Below are positions 53,146 through 61,515 of a stretch of DNA of 64,000 nt, piece by piece. Source of the DNA: Planctomycetota bacterium (GTDB lineage: Bacteria; Planctomycetota; Planctomycetia; Planctomycetales; Planctomycetaceae); the NCBI GenBank assembly GCA_023417655.1, contig JAEZFD010000010.1:1-64000 (forward strand), in the 5' to 3' direction. Positions within the stretch are counted from its first letter, which is position 1; every line of letters begins with the position of its first letter. The position numbers and the translations under genes were made by a program. The notes under the pieces were generated by a model. The model made no database searches. It was not told where the DNA came from and saw only the letters and a program-made list of their open reading frames with translations.

Positions 53146-53688
53146 TTAGTTCAGAGTCGCTTCGCCGGACTTCCAGTTGCAAGGGCAGAGCTTGTCGGTC
53201 TGCAGCGCGTCGAGGACGCGCAGAACTTCATCAACGTTCCGGCCGACGCTCAGGTCATGAATTGCGGACCAGCGAACGACGCCCTGTGGGTCGATCAGGA
53301 AGATTCCGCGATAAGCAATCCCGGCGTCTTCCTTCAGCACGCCGTAATCTCGTGCCAGCTTGTGGGTCGTATCGGCGAGCATCGGGTATTTCAGCTTGGA
53401 GAGATCCGCGTGAGAATCACACCAGCCCTTGTGGGAGAAGACGCTGTCGGTGCTGGCGGTCAGAAGCACGCAGTCGCGGTCTTCAAATTCCCCGAGTTTG
53501 TCATTGAACGACACGATTTCGGTCGGACAGACAAATGTGAAATCGAGCGGATAGAAAAACAGGCAAACCCATTTTCCATGAAAATCTTCCAGCGTCACTG
53601 TCCGGAACTGCTGGTCGGTATTGTCCTTCGTCCGATCATAGGCCTGAACGGAGAAATTTGGGGCCGGTTGGCCGACTTGTGCACTCAT
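53146..53688 (-). CDS. Two-Cys peroxiredoxin (AhpC/TSA family)
   Basis: The enzyme reduces hydrogen peroxide and organic peroxides. The 180-residue product has the peroxidatic Cys54 in FYPLDFTFVCPTEIVSFND and the resolving-Cys region near the C-terminus, KLCPCNWKSGE with C168 and C170. That places it in the typical AhpC/Prx1 group. ATG at 53688; the promoter candidate TTGAAC-N16-TATACT lies at 53750-53777 on the minus strand. It is followed by an AhpD-like gene that may recycle it. Confidence 0.95.
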   Translation of the reverse strand: MSAQVGQPAPNFSVQAYDRTKDNTDQQFRTVTLEDFHGKWVCLFFYPLDFTFVCPTEIVSFNDKLGEFEDRDCVLLTASTDSVFSHKGWCDSHADLSKLKYPMLADTTHKLARDYGVLKEDAGIAYRGIFLIDPQGVVRWSAIHDLSVGRNVDEVLRVLDALQTDKLCPCNWKSGEATLN

Positions 53689-53749
53689 TTGTAACAGGCT
53701 CCTCGACGTAGTCGATGTGATTCTGAGTAAGAATTCTGCGAGTCAAAGG

Positions 53750-53777
53750 AGTATAGTCAGGCGGGCAGGTTGTTCAA
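53750..53777 (-). promoter_or_regulatory. Sigma-70-like promoter of the peroxiredoxin gene
   Basis: On the minus strand TTGAAC (53772-53777) and TATACT (53750-53755) are 16 bases apart, and the leader to the ATG is about 55 bases. No OxyR- or Fur-like site was recognised nearby. Confidence 0.45.
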
Positions 53778-53947
53778 GGAGCGGAAATTTCCCTGCCTTC
53801 CTGGGTTTTCCGTTCCTGGCGACCTGCGAAGGATATGATTCAAGCCGAAATCTGAGGTGCTTCCGGTGGAATTTTCCCGGACAGTTCATCAACTGACGAA
53901 TCCATAGAACTTCAGACAATCAATCGACACGCTGGGTTTGCGACGTC

Positions 53948-55072
53948 ATGGCTCAAACACCTGATCCAGATCGGCCTCATTCCAACCGTCGGGACTTCCT
54001 GACAGGTCGGGCTGCGCATCGGGAGATCCTCCAACGCGGATCCGAAGCAGCCGACCAGTTGCAGGCAGCAGTCAGTGCACTCCCGCCTTCTGCCCGAGAA
54101 ACCGTGCGGCTGGAAACGCGTGCGATGGCCTGCCAGTGGGCTGTCGTCATGAATCCCGGGCCTCCTCGACAGGTAATGACGGCGTCTGATGCTCTGGATC
54201 TGGTCCATGCCGCTGAAGAAATGCTGACCGTCTACCGGCCAGACAGCGAGGTTTCCCGACTCAATCAGAATGCCTCAGATGGACCCGTGGCGGTCTCGTC
54301 TGAACTGTTCGCATTTCTTCAGGAATGCAGGCAACTCTGGACGGAAACTGAAGGGGCGTTTGACCCTGCAGCAGGAGCCCTGATCCAGCTCTGGAGGACG
54401 GCCCGGCAGAATCAGACTGTTCCGACAGAAGAAGAGATAGCTGCCGCGATGGAAATCAGCGGCTTTCAGTACGTGGAGCTCAATCCCGACACCGAAACTG
54501 TCGCGTTCACACGCCCTGGCGTTCTGGTGGATTTCGCGGCAATCGGAAAAGGGTATGCCGTCGACCGGGCGATTCAGCATTTGCGCCAGGAAGGCGTCGT
54601 GGATGCCCTGGTCCATGGGGGGCACAGCAGCCTGATGGCGATTGGAAACCACACCGGGCAGACCGGCTGGCCAGTCGGCATCAAAAATCCGCTCTTCACG
54701 GAAGAACGATACGTCACGATGCCTGTGATCAATCAGGCGATGTCGACAAGTGGTTCAAACATTCAATTTTTCCGACATGAAGGGCGGCGGTACGGGCACC
54801 TTCTGGATCCCCGCACCGGTTGGCCGTCAGAAACCCTGCTTTCGGTTTCCGTTCTGGCCCCGACAGCGACCGTCGCCGAGGCCCTGTCGACCGCTTTCTA
54901 CGCCATGGGACTCGACAAGGCAAAGGCCTATTGCCATCATCATTCAGAGATCGGCGCTATTTTTGTCCCGCCTCCACAGCGCGGGAGGACATTGACTCCC
55001 ACTGCCTGTAACATCCCACCAGACCAACTCTTTTTTCACCCGAGCGGGTCTCCACCGGAGCACAGTGCCTGA
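53948..55072 (+). CDS. apbE: FAD:protein FMN transferase (ApbE family)
   Basis: ApbE covalently attaches FMN to Thr/Ser of flavoproteins such as NqrB/C and RnfG, normally in the periplasm. The 374-residue product has MACQWAVVM near residue 59, VYRPDSEVSRLNQNA near residues 96-110, DFAAIGKGYAVDRAI near 195-209, HGGHSSLMAIGN near 223-234 and RYGHLLDPRTGWPS near 280-293, all family blocks. The N-terminus carries a Tat-like RRDFLTGRAAH but no hydrophobic segment after it, so its export is uncertain. No Nqr or Rnf gene is in the window. The DoxX-like gene follows 66 bases downstream. Confidence 0.88.
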   Translation: MAQTPDPDRPHSNRRDFLTGRAAHREILQRGSEAADQLQAAVSALPPSARETVRLETRAMACQWAVVMNPGPPRQVMTASDALDLVHAAEEMLTVYRPDSEVSRLNQNASDGPVAVSSELFAFLQECRQLWTETEGAFDPAAGALIQLWRTARQNQTVPTEEEIAAAMEISGFQYVELNPDTETVAFTRPGVLVDFAAIGKGYAVDRAIQHLRQEGVVDALVHGGHSSLMAIGNHTGQTGWPVGIKNPLFTEERYVTMPVINQAMSTSGSNIQFFRHEGRRYGHLLDPRTGWPSETLLSVSVLAPTATVAEALSTAFYAMGLDKAKAYCHHHSEIGAIFVPPPQRGRTLTPTACNIPPDQLFFHPSGSPPEHSA

Positions 55073-55138
55073 GGAGCGCTCTCAGCGGAGAGCAGCGAGC
55101 TCTCTCTGTGAGATATTTCAGTTTGAGAAGGATAGTTC

Positions 55139-56539
55139 GTGAACACGGTAACCCGCGCTCCTTTGATTGCGGTCCTGCTTCTGGTCGTGCTCCGCATTTC
55201 CATTGGATGGCAGTTTCTCTACGAAGGCCTCTGGAAGAAGGAAACCCTGTCGACCCCAGATCCCTGGACTTCGGAAGGGTATCTGAAGAACGCACAGGGT
55301 CCGCTGCGGAATTACTTCCGTGACATGACGGGCGATCCAGATGATCTCAACTGGCTGGACTATTCCAAGATGAGCCAGAAGTGGTACGACTGGCGCGATC
55401 GCTTCGTCAAACACTACCATCTCAGCGATGCCCAGCAGACCACGCTCAACGCGCTGCTCGACGGCTCGGCCACTGAAGACACCCCGGCCGACCAGTTGCC
55501 TCCGTCCAAGACGACAGTCGTTGAACTGGCGACTCTGCCCGATGGCGTCACGGCTGAGAAGCTCAAGCCGATTGCAATGTACAACGCCGAGAAGAAACAG
55601 ATCTCCGTCAATGGCCCATTGCTTCCGAGTGAAGAGGCCAATCTGTTGAAGCTGGCAGGAATTCAGCGGAGCAGCACTGGAGCTCTCGAGCTCCAGTCGG
55701 ATCCAGGAAAAGCTCCAACGGGCGACAAGCTGGCTTATGCCCGATCAATCGACCGGCTGGTAACTCTTTCCCGTCAGCTCTCCTTCCGCCACAAACTTGC
55801 AGCCCAGCTGCGGGGGAATCCAGACTTTGTCGGTGTCACCGGCCGTAAGAACGAGCGCGGCAGCTTCGACATCATCATGGGGACCGTGACAGCGGATCAG
55901 GTCGGAGAAGGCGCGAACAGCGTGGTCTATGGAAAGATCCAGGAATACAAGGACCTGGTCAACGATTACAACGCCAGCGTCGCCTCAGCAAAGATGGACT
56001 ACCAGATCGATCATGCCAACATGCTGGGCAAGAAGGTCGCCATCATGCGGAGTGAGATCGTCGGCCCGATCAAATCACTGGACAAGGACCTGCGATCGGC
56101 TGCGATGGCACTGCTGACACCTGAGCAGCTGAAATACGGCGCTCCGCCAGTCGGTGACTCTCCACTGGCTCGCTCTGACAAGCAGGTGATGTGGGGACTG
56201 ATTATCCTCGGAGTGATGCTGATCATCGGTCTGGGAACGCGTGTCGCCGCCGTGCTCGGCGCCGTCATGCTGATGATGTTCTACATGGTGATGCCACCTT
56301 GGCCGGGCGTGCCTCAGCCACCAGGACCGGAGCACGCTTTCATCGTCAATAAGAACATGATTGAAGCGATTGCCTTGCTTGCCATCGCCGCCTTGCCGAC
56401 GGGCAGCTGGTTTGGGATTGATGCCCTGTTCTCCCGGTTCTGCTGCCGCCGTTGCAATACGGTCACGCAGACTCCGGCGATCCCGGGGGCACAGACAACC
56501 CCACCAGCTCCGGCAGCGACAACGGCTCCGGCAAAGTGA
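55139..56539 (+). CDS. DoxX-like membrane protein with a large internal insert
   Basis: The 466-residue product (GTG start at 55139, with GAAGGA upstream) begins like DoxX proteins: a first helix near residues 8-25 and the family phrase RISIGWQFLYEGLWK. Instead of helix two, about 320 hydrophilic residues follow (residues 30-350), then three helices at about 355-440 (MWGLIILGVMLIIGLGTRVA, MMFYMVMPPWPGVP, ALLAIAALPTGSWFGID). The insert has coiled or helical stretches, e.g. YGKIQEYKDLVNDYNASVA. The tail is Pro/Ala-rich. DoxX-family roles are diverse (thiosulfate oxidation subunit, redox). Co-transcription with apbE is likely. Confidence 0.7.
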   Translation: MNTVTRAPLIAVLLLVVLRISIGWQFLYEGLWKKETLSTPDPWTSEGYLKNAQGPLRNYFRDMTGDPDDLNWLDYSKMSQKWYDWRDRFVKHYHLSDAQQTTLNALLDGSATEDTPADQLPPSKTTVVELATLPDGVTAEKLKPIAMYNAEKKQISVNGPLLPSEEANLLKLAGIQRSSTGALELQSDPGKAPTGDKLAYARSIDRLVTLSRQLSFRHKLAAQLRGNPDFVGVTGRKNERGSFDIIMGTVTADQVGEGANSVVYGKIQEYKDLVNDYNASVASAKMDYQIDHANMLGKKVAIMRSEIVGPIKSLDKDLRSAAMALLTPEQLKYGAPPVGDSPLARSDKQVMWGLIILGVMLIIGLGTRVAAVLGAVMLMMFYMVMPPWPGVPQPPGPEHAFIVNKNMIEAIALLAIAALPTGSWFGIDALFSRFCCRRCNTVTQTPAIPGAQTTPPAPAATTAPAK

Positions 56540-56558
56540 TTTGAGATGAGTGGATCGC

Positions 56559-56588
56559 AGCCCCGGTCTGGGACCACAGACCGGGGCT
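56559..56588 (+). terminator. Terminator after the DoxX-like gene
   Basis: AGCCCCGGTCTG at 56559-56570 pairs perfectly with CAGACCGGGGCT at 56577-56588 around a six-base loop, followed by GACATTTTC. It lies 20 bases after the DoxX-like stop. Confidence 0.65.
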
Positions 56589-56616
56589 GACATTTTCAGA
56601 CAGAAGGGGCCCTCGC

Positions 56617-58095
56617 ATGCTTTCACTGCGATTGCGATCTGCTCTCCCCTTTCTCTGTCTGTTTCTGCTGATCCCGTCCGCTCAGGGGGACGAGATCACA
56701 TATCGCCTCTCGACGGGCGAGACGACAACCTCACAGGGAACGTTGATCGTTACCGACGATGAACTTCGCCTGCTGGAGCGCTGGGATGGCCAGATTCAGC
56801 CTCTCCACAAAAAGCAGATTGTCGAGGTCAAAGAGACAGGGCCCGCCACGCCAATCACGACTCAGCAGATGGCGGACCGTCTGCGCGAACTCTTCGGACA
56901 GGATCTGATTCGCATCGAGGCTCAGGACAGCGTCGTCGTCGGACTGGTTCTGTCGAGCCCGCTCCCTGCAAAAGGGGAAGTCGCTGTTCAGAACTTCCTG
57001 AAGAAGGCCATGCGCTTCATGGTCAATGTGGAAGGAGTCTTCGAACGCTATGCGAAGCAGATGGAGTTTCCTCTTCGCGACCTGAAGTACCCGTTGGTTC
57101 TTTTGATCTTCGAATCGGAAACCGACTTCGATGATTACTACAACGACACCACCGGAGCCCGCGGGCTAACGGCATCAGGCGTCGTCGGATTCTATGCCAA
57201 AACGACGAACTGGCTCGCCGTCCGGATGAGTTCCTGCGACTCATTTGAAGTCCCGTTGCACGAAGCGATTCACCAGCAGATGTTCAATCGGGTGATTCAA
57301 CGGTTCGCCCCAACGCCTCGCTGGTTTGATGAAGGAATCGCCAATGCCTTTGAAGGATCAGGGGAACGAATTGACTCCAACCCCGGGAAACTGAGTGCTG
57401 AATACATCCGACATGCACAGACGATCCCCAAAGGAATCTCCTGGTCGAAAATGATGGGAGACGACAGTGCGTTTTTCGCTGACGTCATCGCTGGCGATGC
57501 CTATACGCTCGCCTGGTGCCTGCACTGGATGGCCTGGACCAAGGGGAAGGAAGGCTACAAGCTCTACATTCAGGAACTCGCCAAGCGGAAGCCGCTCGAA
57601 GAACTCCCGCCGGGGGCAGAGGAAGTCCTGTTCCAGCGCTGCTTCGGGATGACGATGAATGAGATGCAGGAGAACTTCCCGGTGGCCGTTCAGGAAGCGG
57701 CGCGAAAGCAGAAATTCACTCTTCCACCTGAGAAGAAACGCTCCGTGGAGCAGAAGGCGTTGTGCCAGTATCAGCTGGACGCCGTTCTGAAGCCGAACGT
57801 GCCCGGGCAACTCGAAGTCACTGGGAAGATCATGAATATCTCCCCCATCCGGGACATGACCTTCTACCTGACACTCGAGTTCGAAAACGGGTTCTATTAC
57901 GAATACGTCTTCGCGAACGTGAAGCCCCGACAACAGATGAAGCTACCGACCTTACCTCCACGCAAACGCATTCCCGGAGTTCCCCCCGGGCGATCAGCGT
58001 CGTATCGGGTGTTCGTCAGCAGTGTCCCCGCCGACAGCGCCGAGGGCGGAGCCTGGGCAAAAGGCCGCGTCCCCGGCCCGATGACTGCCCGTTAG
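56617..58095 (+). CDS. Exported DUF1570 gluzincin-type metallopeptidase-like protein
   Basis: The 492-residue product has a signal peptide (MLSLRLRSALPFLCLFLLIP, then SAQGDEI). The DUF1570 region contains HEAIHQQ with H215, E216 and H219, followed by WFDEGIAN with E239, the HExxH plus Glu about 20 residues later arrangement of gluzincin zinc peptidases. So catalysis is plausible. The C-terminal 130 residues (from about 365) look like a beta domain that may bind another protein. The gene starts 29 bases after the DoxX terminator and is followed 44 bases later by a DUF1559-like gene. Confidence 0.78.
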   Translation: MLSLRLRSALPFLCLFLLIPSAQGDEITYRLSTGETTTSQGTLIVTDDELRLLERWDGQIQPLHKKQIVEVKETGPATPITTQQMADRLRELFGQDLIRIEAQDSVVVGLVLSSPLPAKGEVAVQNFLKKAMRFMVNVEGVFERYAKQMEFPLRDLKYPLVLLIFESETDFDDYYNDTTGARGLTASGVVGFYAKTTNWLAVRMSSCDSFEVPLHEAIHQQMFNRVIQRFAPTPRWFDEGIANAFEGSGERIDSNPGKLSAEYIRHAQTIPKGISWSKMMGDDSAFFADVIAGDAYTLAWCLHWMAWTKGKEGYKLYIQELAKRKPLEELPPGAEEVLFQRCFGMTMNEMQENFPVAVQEAARKQKFTLPPEKKRSVEQKALCQYQLDAVLKPNVPGQLEVTGKIMNISPIRDMTFYLTLEFENGFYYEYVFANVKPRQQMKLPTLPPRKRIPGVPPGRSASYRVFVSSVPADSAEGGAWAKGRVPGPMTAR

Positions 58096-58138
58096 AGTTG
58101 AATGGCAGATTCACACTTTTCAGAGCGAGGCCGCGACA

Positions 58139-58906
58139 ATGGACGAGCATTCTCCTGACTCTTCGCGTTCCGATGCAGCAGAACCACAGCCCCGGAACCG
58201 GTCGACGTTACGCAATCGACTGATCGGATGGAGCATCTCGCTCGCGATCATTGCTATTGTGATTGCGATGCTGCTGCCTGCCCAAAGAACTGCCCGAGAA
58301 TCAGCTCGAAGGGTGCTCTGCATCAACAACATGAGGATACTTGGCGTCGCCCTGCACAACTATCATAACGACTGGGGCTTCTTTCCTCCGCCGTACACCA
58401 CAGACGAACAGGGAAAACCACTTCACAGTTGGCGGACACTGCTACTTCCTTATATCGGGAGAAGTGAACTTTACGATAAAATTGATTTAGCCAAGCCCTG
58501 GGACGATCCGGTTAATGCGGAGGCGCGGAACACCGTCATCCCTGAATTCCTTTGTCCGTCGAATATCCACTCAGAACCGCATACGTGTTACGTCGCGATT
58601 GTTGGCGATGAGTTTGCCTTCTCGCCAACACAGCCGCGGGCGATCTCCGATTTCAAAGATGGACTCAACAACACGGTTATGGTGATGGAAGTTCCGCTTG
58701 AGAAAACGTTCGAATGGATGTCACCGCATGATGCGAATGAACAGACATTCTTAGGAATCGACACGGAAACCAAGCTTCCGCATCTCCGTGAATTCCATGT
58801 GTTGCTCGGAGACGGCAAAGTGCAATTCGTCAGCAACTCCCTGCCTGCGGAAACCCGCCGGGCGTTACTGACCACATCTGGCGGGGAGAGGGTCGGCAAG
58901 TTTTGA
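58139..58906 (+). CDS. DUF1559-like protein without the pilin motif
   Basis: The 255-residue product has the DUF1559 core, e.g. RRVLCINNMRILGVALHNYH near residues 57-76, FLCPSNIHSEPH, HVLLGDGKVQFVSNSLPAET near 220-239, and the GKF end. In place of the prepilin-type GFTLIELLVVIAII it has an ordinary membrane helix (WSISLAIIAIVIAMLLPA) after 30 polar residues. It is probably anchored in the membrane rather than processed by a prepilin peptidase. The body is shorter than the 330-370 residues of the other paralogues. Its stop overlaps the convergent DUF2306 gene by 42 bases. Confidence 0.8.
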   Translation: MDEHSPDSSRSDAAEPQPRNRSTLRNRLIGWSISLAIIAIVIAMLLPAQRTARESARRVLCINNMRILGVALHNYHNDWGFFPPPYTTDEQGKPLHSWRTLLLPYIGRSELYDKIDLAKPWDDPVNAEARNTVIPEFLCPSNIHSEPHTCYVAIVGDEFAFSPTQPRAISDFKDGLNNTVMVMEVPLEKTFEWMSPHDANEQTFLGIDTETKLPHLREFHVLLGDGKVQFVSNSLPAETRRALLTTSGGERVGKF

Positions 58907-59554
58907 CGCGAGCTTTTGAGAACGTACGAAATACCATTCCATGAGCACCAGCGGAACCAGCCAGCACGCCCATGGGGTGACGAGATCGAACCACTCCGGG
59001 CCAAATTCGAGGACCGTCGCGGCACCGGCGACCACTCTCAACACGACCGCCGAGCAGAGCAGCGTGAAGTTCCGCAGCATCCAGCGCCGGTGGTGAGCGA
59101 ATCTTCGTTGAACTGCTGACCGCCAACCCATCGCGACGCTGATTCCCGTCAGCAGCGACAGCGTTCCAAAGCCAGCACCCGCGACCGGCCCGGCCGCAGC
59201 ATAGAACGCCATCCACAATCCGCTGGGAGCGAGCAAGCCCAGAACATTCACGGCCTGAACGCGGCCCACTAGGCGATGCCATCTCGGGAAGCGCAGGCGG
59301 AACGCAGAGCTGATCAGCAGCAGCCCGAGGATCAGTGAAATCGGTCCCGAAAGCAGATGGGCCCAAAACGCCCATTGATAGCTCCCGAAGAACTCTTCTT
59401 CACGACCTCTGAGAAACTCTGACCTGAAGTCCGGCGGAAAGTAATCGCGGTAATTCAGCACGATCGCCGCGTTGACCTTGAGAATCAACGCCGCAACCAG
59501 CAGCGCTAACAGACGCCATTTGCTGTGCCAGGGGTATTCGAATTCTTGTCTCAT
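58865..59554 (-). CDS. DUF2306 family membrane protein
   Basis: The 229-residue product from the ATG at 59554 has about six membrane segments. The family's HRxxGRVQ motif is seen as WHRLVGRVQAVNVLGLLAPS near residues 88-107, and GWRSAVQRRFAHHRRWMLRN near residue 140. A TTG at 59617 is also open and would add 21 polar residues. The function is unknown. The 3' end overlaps the convergent DUF1559-like gene. Confidence 0.75.
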   Translation of the reverse strand: MRQEFEYPWHSKWRLLALLVAALILKVNAAIVLNYRDYFPPDFRSEFLRGREEEFFGSYQWAFWAHLLSGPISLILGLLLISSAFRLRFPRWHRLVGRVQAVNVLGLLAPSGLWMAFYAAAGPVAGAGFGTLSLLTGISVAMGWRSAVQRRFAHHRRWMLRNFTLLCSAVVLRVVAGAATVLEFGPEWFDLVTPWACWLVPLVLMEWYFVRSQKLASKLADPLPARCGQ

Positions 59555-59869
59555 CGAAGTGGCCGATACGCTCAGGACTGGGGGAACCACCTCAGCAACA
59601 CTGCGTGACTCCGTCAATTTACAGAGAGAAGCCCTATATTACTCTTCCGGCTTACTGATCTACTCAGACGATCTTTAGTCACATCGCCTCCGAATTGTTT
59701 CGCTCGTGTGCGCTCATTTCATTTGATGTTTATGTGCATTGCAAACTATTAAACGTGACAGCCCGTTGATATCTGTCGCCCTCTGTCTGTACGCTCACGA
59801 ATCAAAATCGCTTCGCGTTCGCTCTTATTTTTCGTCGTGTTTCTTCCCTGACGATACAGAGGTTCGTAC
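59555..59869. other. 315-base region between the DUF2306 and DUF1559 genes
   Basis: This divergent region is unusually AT-rich around 59690-59760. It should hold the promoters of both flanking genes. I recognised no repeat or stable hairpin in it. Confidence 0.5.
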
Positions 59870-60868
59870 ATGAGCCCATCGGCCACCGCCGCTCGAGGTC
59901 GCAATTCCCATGTCGGGATGCGCCCTGCTTTTACCCTGATCGAACTGCTGGTAGTGATTGCCATCATTGCCGTGCTGATCGCTCTGCTGCTCCCTGCGGT
60001 GCAACAGGCCCGTGAAGCCGCCCGGCGCTCTCAATGTAAAAACAACCTGAAGCAGCTCGGGCTCGCTCTCCATAACTATCACGACCAATATGGCACTTTC
60101 CCTCCTTCATCTGTCGGTCGCTGCACGACTCCTCTGCTGAATACCAACGGTCTTTCGTTCCTGCTCCCGTTGATTGATCAGACCCCGCTGTACAACAAGA
60201 TGAACTTCAGCGGTGCCTTCTCCACATGGTCGTCTGCCCAGCAGGCTGTGGGATCTGGCGCATATGCGGTGACCTCTGATCCCACCACGAATGGAAATGC
60301 GGCCGCGGTAAAAACCGTACTGACTGCATTGATCTGTCCCTCTGATCCCGGCGTTCGCGTCCACCCGGAAACCGGTACCCATTACGGAATCTCTGCGACA
60401 AACACTGGTTCAGGCGGAGCCAAAACGAACTACGACTTCAGCACATCAGGCTGGCTCCAGCTCCCTTGTGAGAACTGGGCAGCAGCGAACTCGGCAACTC
60501 GCCGAATGTTTGGAGACGGCAGCAAGTGCCGACTGGGCGACGTCACCGACGGTTCCAGCAACACTGTCGCAATGGCCGAAACAACGTTATCAGTTTTCAA
60601 CGGCCGAACTCCCGCTTGGGGATATCGTGGTTGGACGATGGGCGGAATTAACATGGCCGACCACACCATCAACAACTGGCACTTCAACGGAATCGACTAT
60701 CCAGTCGGCCAGTTAGGCACCTGGGCTCGCCCCGGCAGTCTTCACACCGGAGGAATTCAGATTCTCATGGGTGACGGTTCCGTCCGCTTCCTCTCCGAGA
60801 ATGTCGCCGCTGTAACACGGGCAAGACTCGCCTACATCGCTGACGGACAACTGATTGGGGAATTCTAA
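59870..60868 (+). CDS. DUF1559 (pilin-like secreted) protein
   Basis: The 332-residue product has the prepilin-type AFTLIELLVVIAIIAVLIAL near residues 20-39, then AVQQAREAARRSQCKNNLKQ and LGLALHNYHDQYGTFPPSSV. The C-terminal signature is GGIQILMGDGSVRFLSENVA, and the end is LIGEF. It is followed 106 bases later by a small lipoprotein gene, the same pairing as at 21-22 kb. A prepilin peptidase would cut before the Phe of AFTLIEL. The function is unknown. Confidence 0.9.
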   Translation: MSPSATAARGRNSHVGMRPAFTLIELLVVIAIIAVLIALLLPAVQQAREAARRSQCKNNLKQLGLALHNYHDQYGTFPPSSVGRCTTPLLNTNGLSFLLPLIDQTPLYNKMNFSGAFSTWSSAQQAVGSGAYAVTSDPTTNGNAAAVKTVLTALICPSDPGVRVHPETGTHYGISATNTGSGGAKTNYDFSTSGWLQLPCENWAAANSATRRMFGDGSKCRLGDVTDGSSNTVAMAETTLSVFNGRTPAWGYRGWTMGGINMADHTINNWHFNGIDYPVGQLGTWARPGSLHTGGIQILMGDGSVRFLSENVAAVTRARLAYIADGQLIGEF

Positions 60869-60974
60869 AACAGTTGATTCCAAGTGGGATACATAAGCCT
60901 CAGACCCCAATCGATGTTGCATTCCTTCCAGGGAGGGATGATTTTCGCTACTGATGAATTGAGAGTGTGATCCA

Positions 60975-61451
60975 ATGTTTTCGGCCTTATCGCCTAATCT
61001 TTCTCTTGTATGCGCACTCGCTTTGCCTGTTCTTCTGGTATCTGGATGCGGCAGCGCGACTGGCAATCCAGATTCTCCTCAAACTGTTCCTGTGTCTGGA
61101 GTGATTAAGCTCGATGAGAAGCCCCTTCCTTGCGCACTCGTCACATTTATCCCGCAGACCGCAGAACAGGGTGTTGAATGTGTCGGCATGACCGACGCTG
61201 AAGGTCGCTATCGGCTGAAGCAGATCAGAGGGAAAGAAGGAGCTCCAGTCGGGTCCTATACTGTCGTTGTCAGCAGTTTGGTTGACGGAAAAGGACAACG
61301 GATCCAACCGGGTGGTGACCTGACTCCTGCTGACCACGGAGCCAACGAATCATTGCCACCGCGATACAGCAGCTATTCTGATTCGAAGTTAACGGCCACT
61401 GTGCCAGCAGAGGGGGGCGAGATTGAATTCGCCCTGAAGAGCAAAAAGTAG
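60975..61451 (+). CDS. Lipoprotein with a carboxypeptidase-regulatory-like domain
   Basis: The 158-residue product has a lipoprotein signal ending in LLVSGCGS (lipobox Cys near residue 25). Residues 40-120 form the PVSGVIKLDEKPLPCALVTF and GSYTVVVSSLVDGKG strands of a carboxypeptidase-regulatory-like fold. It pairs with the upstream DUF1559 gene, like the minus-strand lipoprotein at 22054. A strong terminator follows. Confidence 0.82.
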   Translation: MFSALSPNLSLVCALALPVLLVSGCGSATGNPDSPQTVPVSGVIKLDEKPLPCALVTFIPQTAEQGVECVGMTDAEGRYRLKQIRGKEGAPVGSYTVVVSSLVDGKGQRIQPGGDLTPADHGANESLPPRYSSYSDSKLTATVPAEGGEIEFALKSKK

Positions 61452-61462
61452 AAGTAAATCGA

Positions 61463-61492
61463 GCCCGGCGTTTCCTCTTGGAAATGCCGGGC
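61463..61492 (+). terminator. Terminator after the DUF1559/lipoprotein pair
   Basis: GCCCGGCGTTTCC at 61463-61475 pairs with GGAAATGCCGGGC at 61480-61492 with one G-T pair and a four-base loop. It lies 11 bases after the lipoprotein stop, between convergent genes. Confidence 0.65.
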
Positions 61493-61515
61493 CGAAAGTT
61501 TCAACCAGAGACTGG

